From contig CANKVI010000064.1 of the NCBI GenBank assembly GCA_947487095.1, positions 1-5,482 on the forward strand: a stretch of DNA of 5,482 nt, given 5' to 3'. This DNA is from Acidimicrobiaceae bacterium. GTDB taxonomy: Bacteria > Actinomycetota > Acidimicrobiia > Acidimicrobiales > Ilumatobacteraceae. Position numbers and translations under genes: made by a program. Position 1 is the first letter of the stretch. Each line of letters opens with the position of its first letter. Of this stretch, positions 5,471-5,482 are shown in pieces. The notes under the pieces were generated by a model. That model was not told where the DNA came from. It saw nothing but the letters and a program-made list of their open reading frames with translations, and searched no databases.

Positions 5471-5482
5471 CGCGATGGCTTC

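Overview
The window looks like chromosomal sequence from an actinobacterium of moderate GC content (roughly half G+C by eye). The strongest evidence is the right half. It carries, on the minus strand and in transcription order, a CDP-alcohol phosphatidyltransferase (PgsA type), a GarA/OdhI-like FHA protein, a FtsR-like MerR regulator, a DUF151 'bifunctional nuclease' protein and a second MerR-like regulator. The last four match the order Rv1827-Rv1828-Rv1829-Rv1830 of Mycobacterium tuberculosis and odhI-ftsR and following genes of Corynebacterium; a pgsA-type gene (Rv1822) lies a few genes away in M. tuberculosis. The zinc ribbon on the FHA protein and the moderate GC suggest a lineage outside the classical high-GC actinomycetes, perhaps Acidimicrobiia. 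That placement is inference.

Left edge (1-389, minus): the N-terminal part of a low-specificity L-threonine aldolase / beta-eliminating lyase family enzyme, cut by the window edge. It is divergent from a 140-residue protein (427-849, plus) with a four-cysteine putative zinc-binding motif and a helical C-terminal half. The 37 bp between them must hold both promoters, and the plus-strand gene looks leaderless.

Middle (898-2566, plus): a 416-residue PLP enzyme of the sphingosine-1-phosphate lyase / group II decarboxylase family, followed after 4 bp by a small methionine-rich helical protein of unknown function. The lyase keeps the PLP lysine and several family residues, but has serine where sphingosine-1-phosphate lyases have the histidine of the NPLH motif. 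Its true substrate is therefore open.

Right (2576-5436, minus): the five-gene conserved cluster, tightly packed (4-bp gap, 8-bp overlap, 19-bp gap, 29-bp gap) and convergent with the middle pair across 9 bp. It probably forms one operon joining phospholipid synthesis, 2-oxoglutarate/glutamate metabolic switching (FHA) and division-gene control (FtsR). Its likely promoter at the right edge appears to overlap a promoter firing out of the window on the plus strand.

There is no stretch above 300 bases without a gene. I see no RNA gene, CRISPR array, insertion sequence or phage feature. Nothing here is a clear new defence or mobile system. The best leads are the divergent lyase with its small partner, the zinc-ribbon FHA switch protein and the small cysteine-motif protein.
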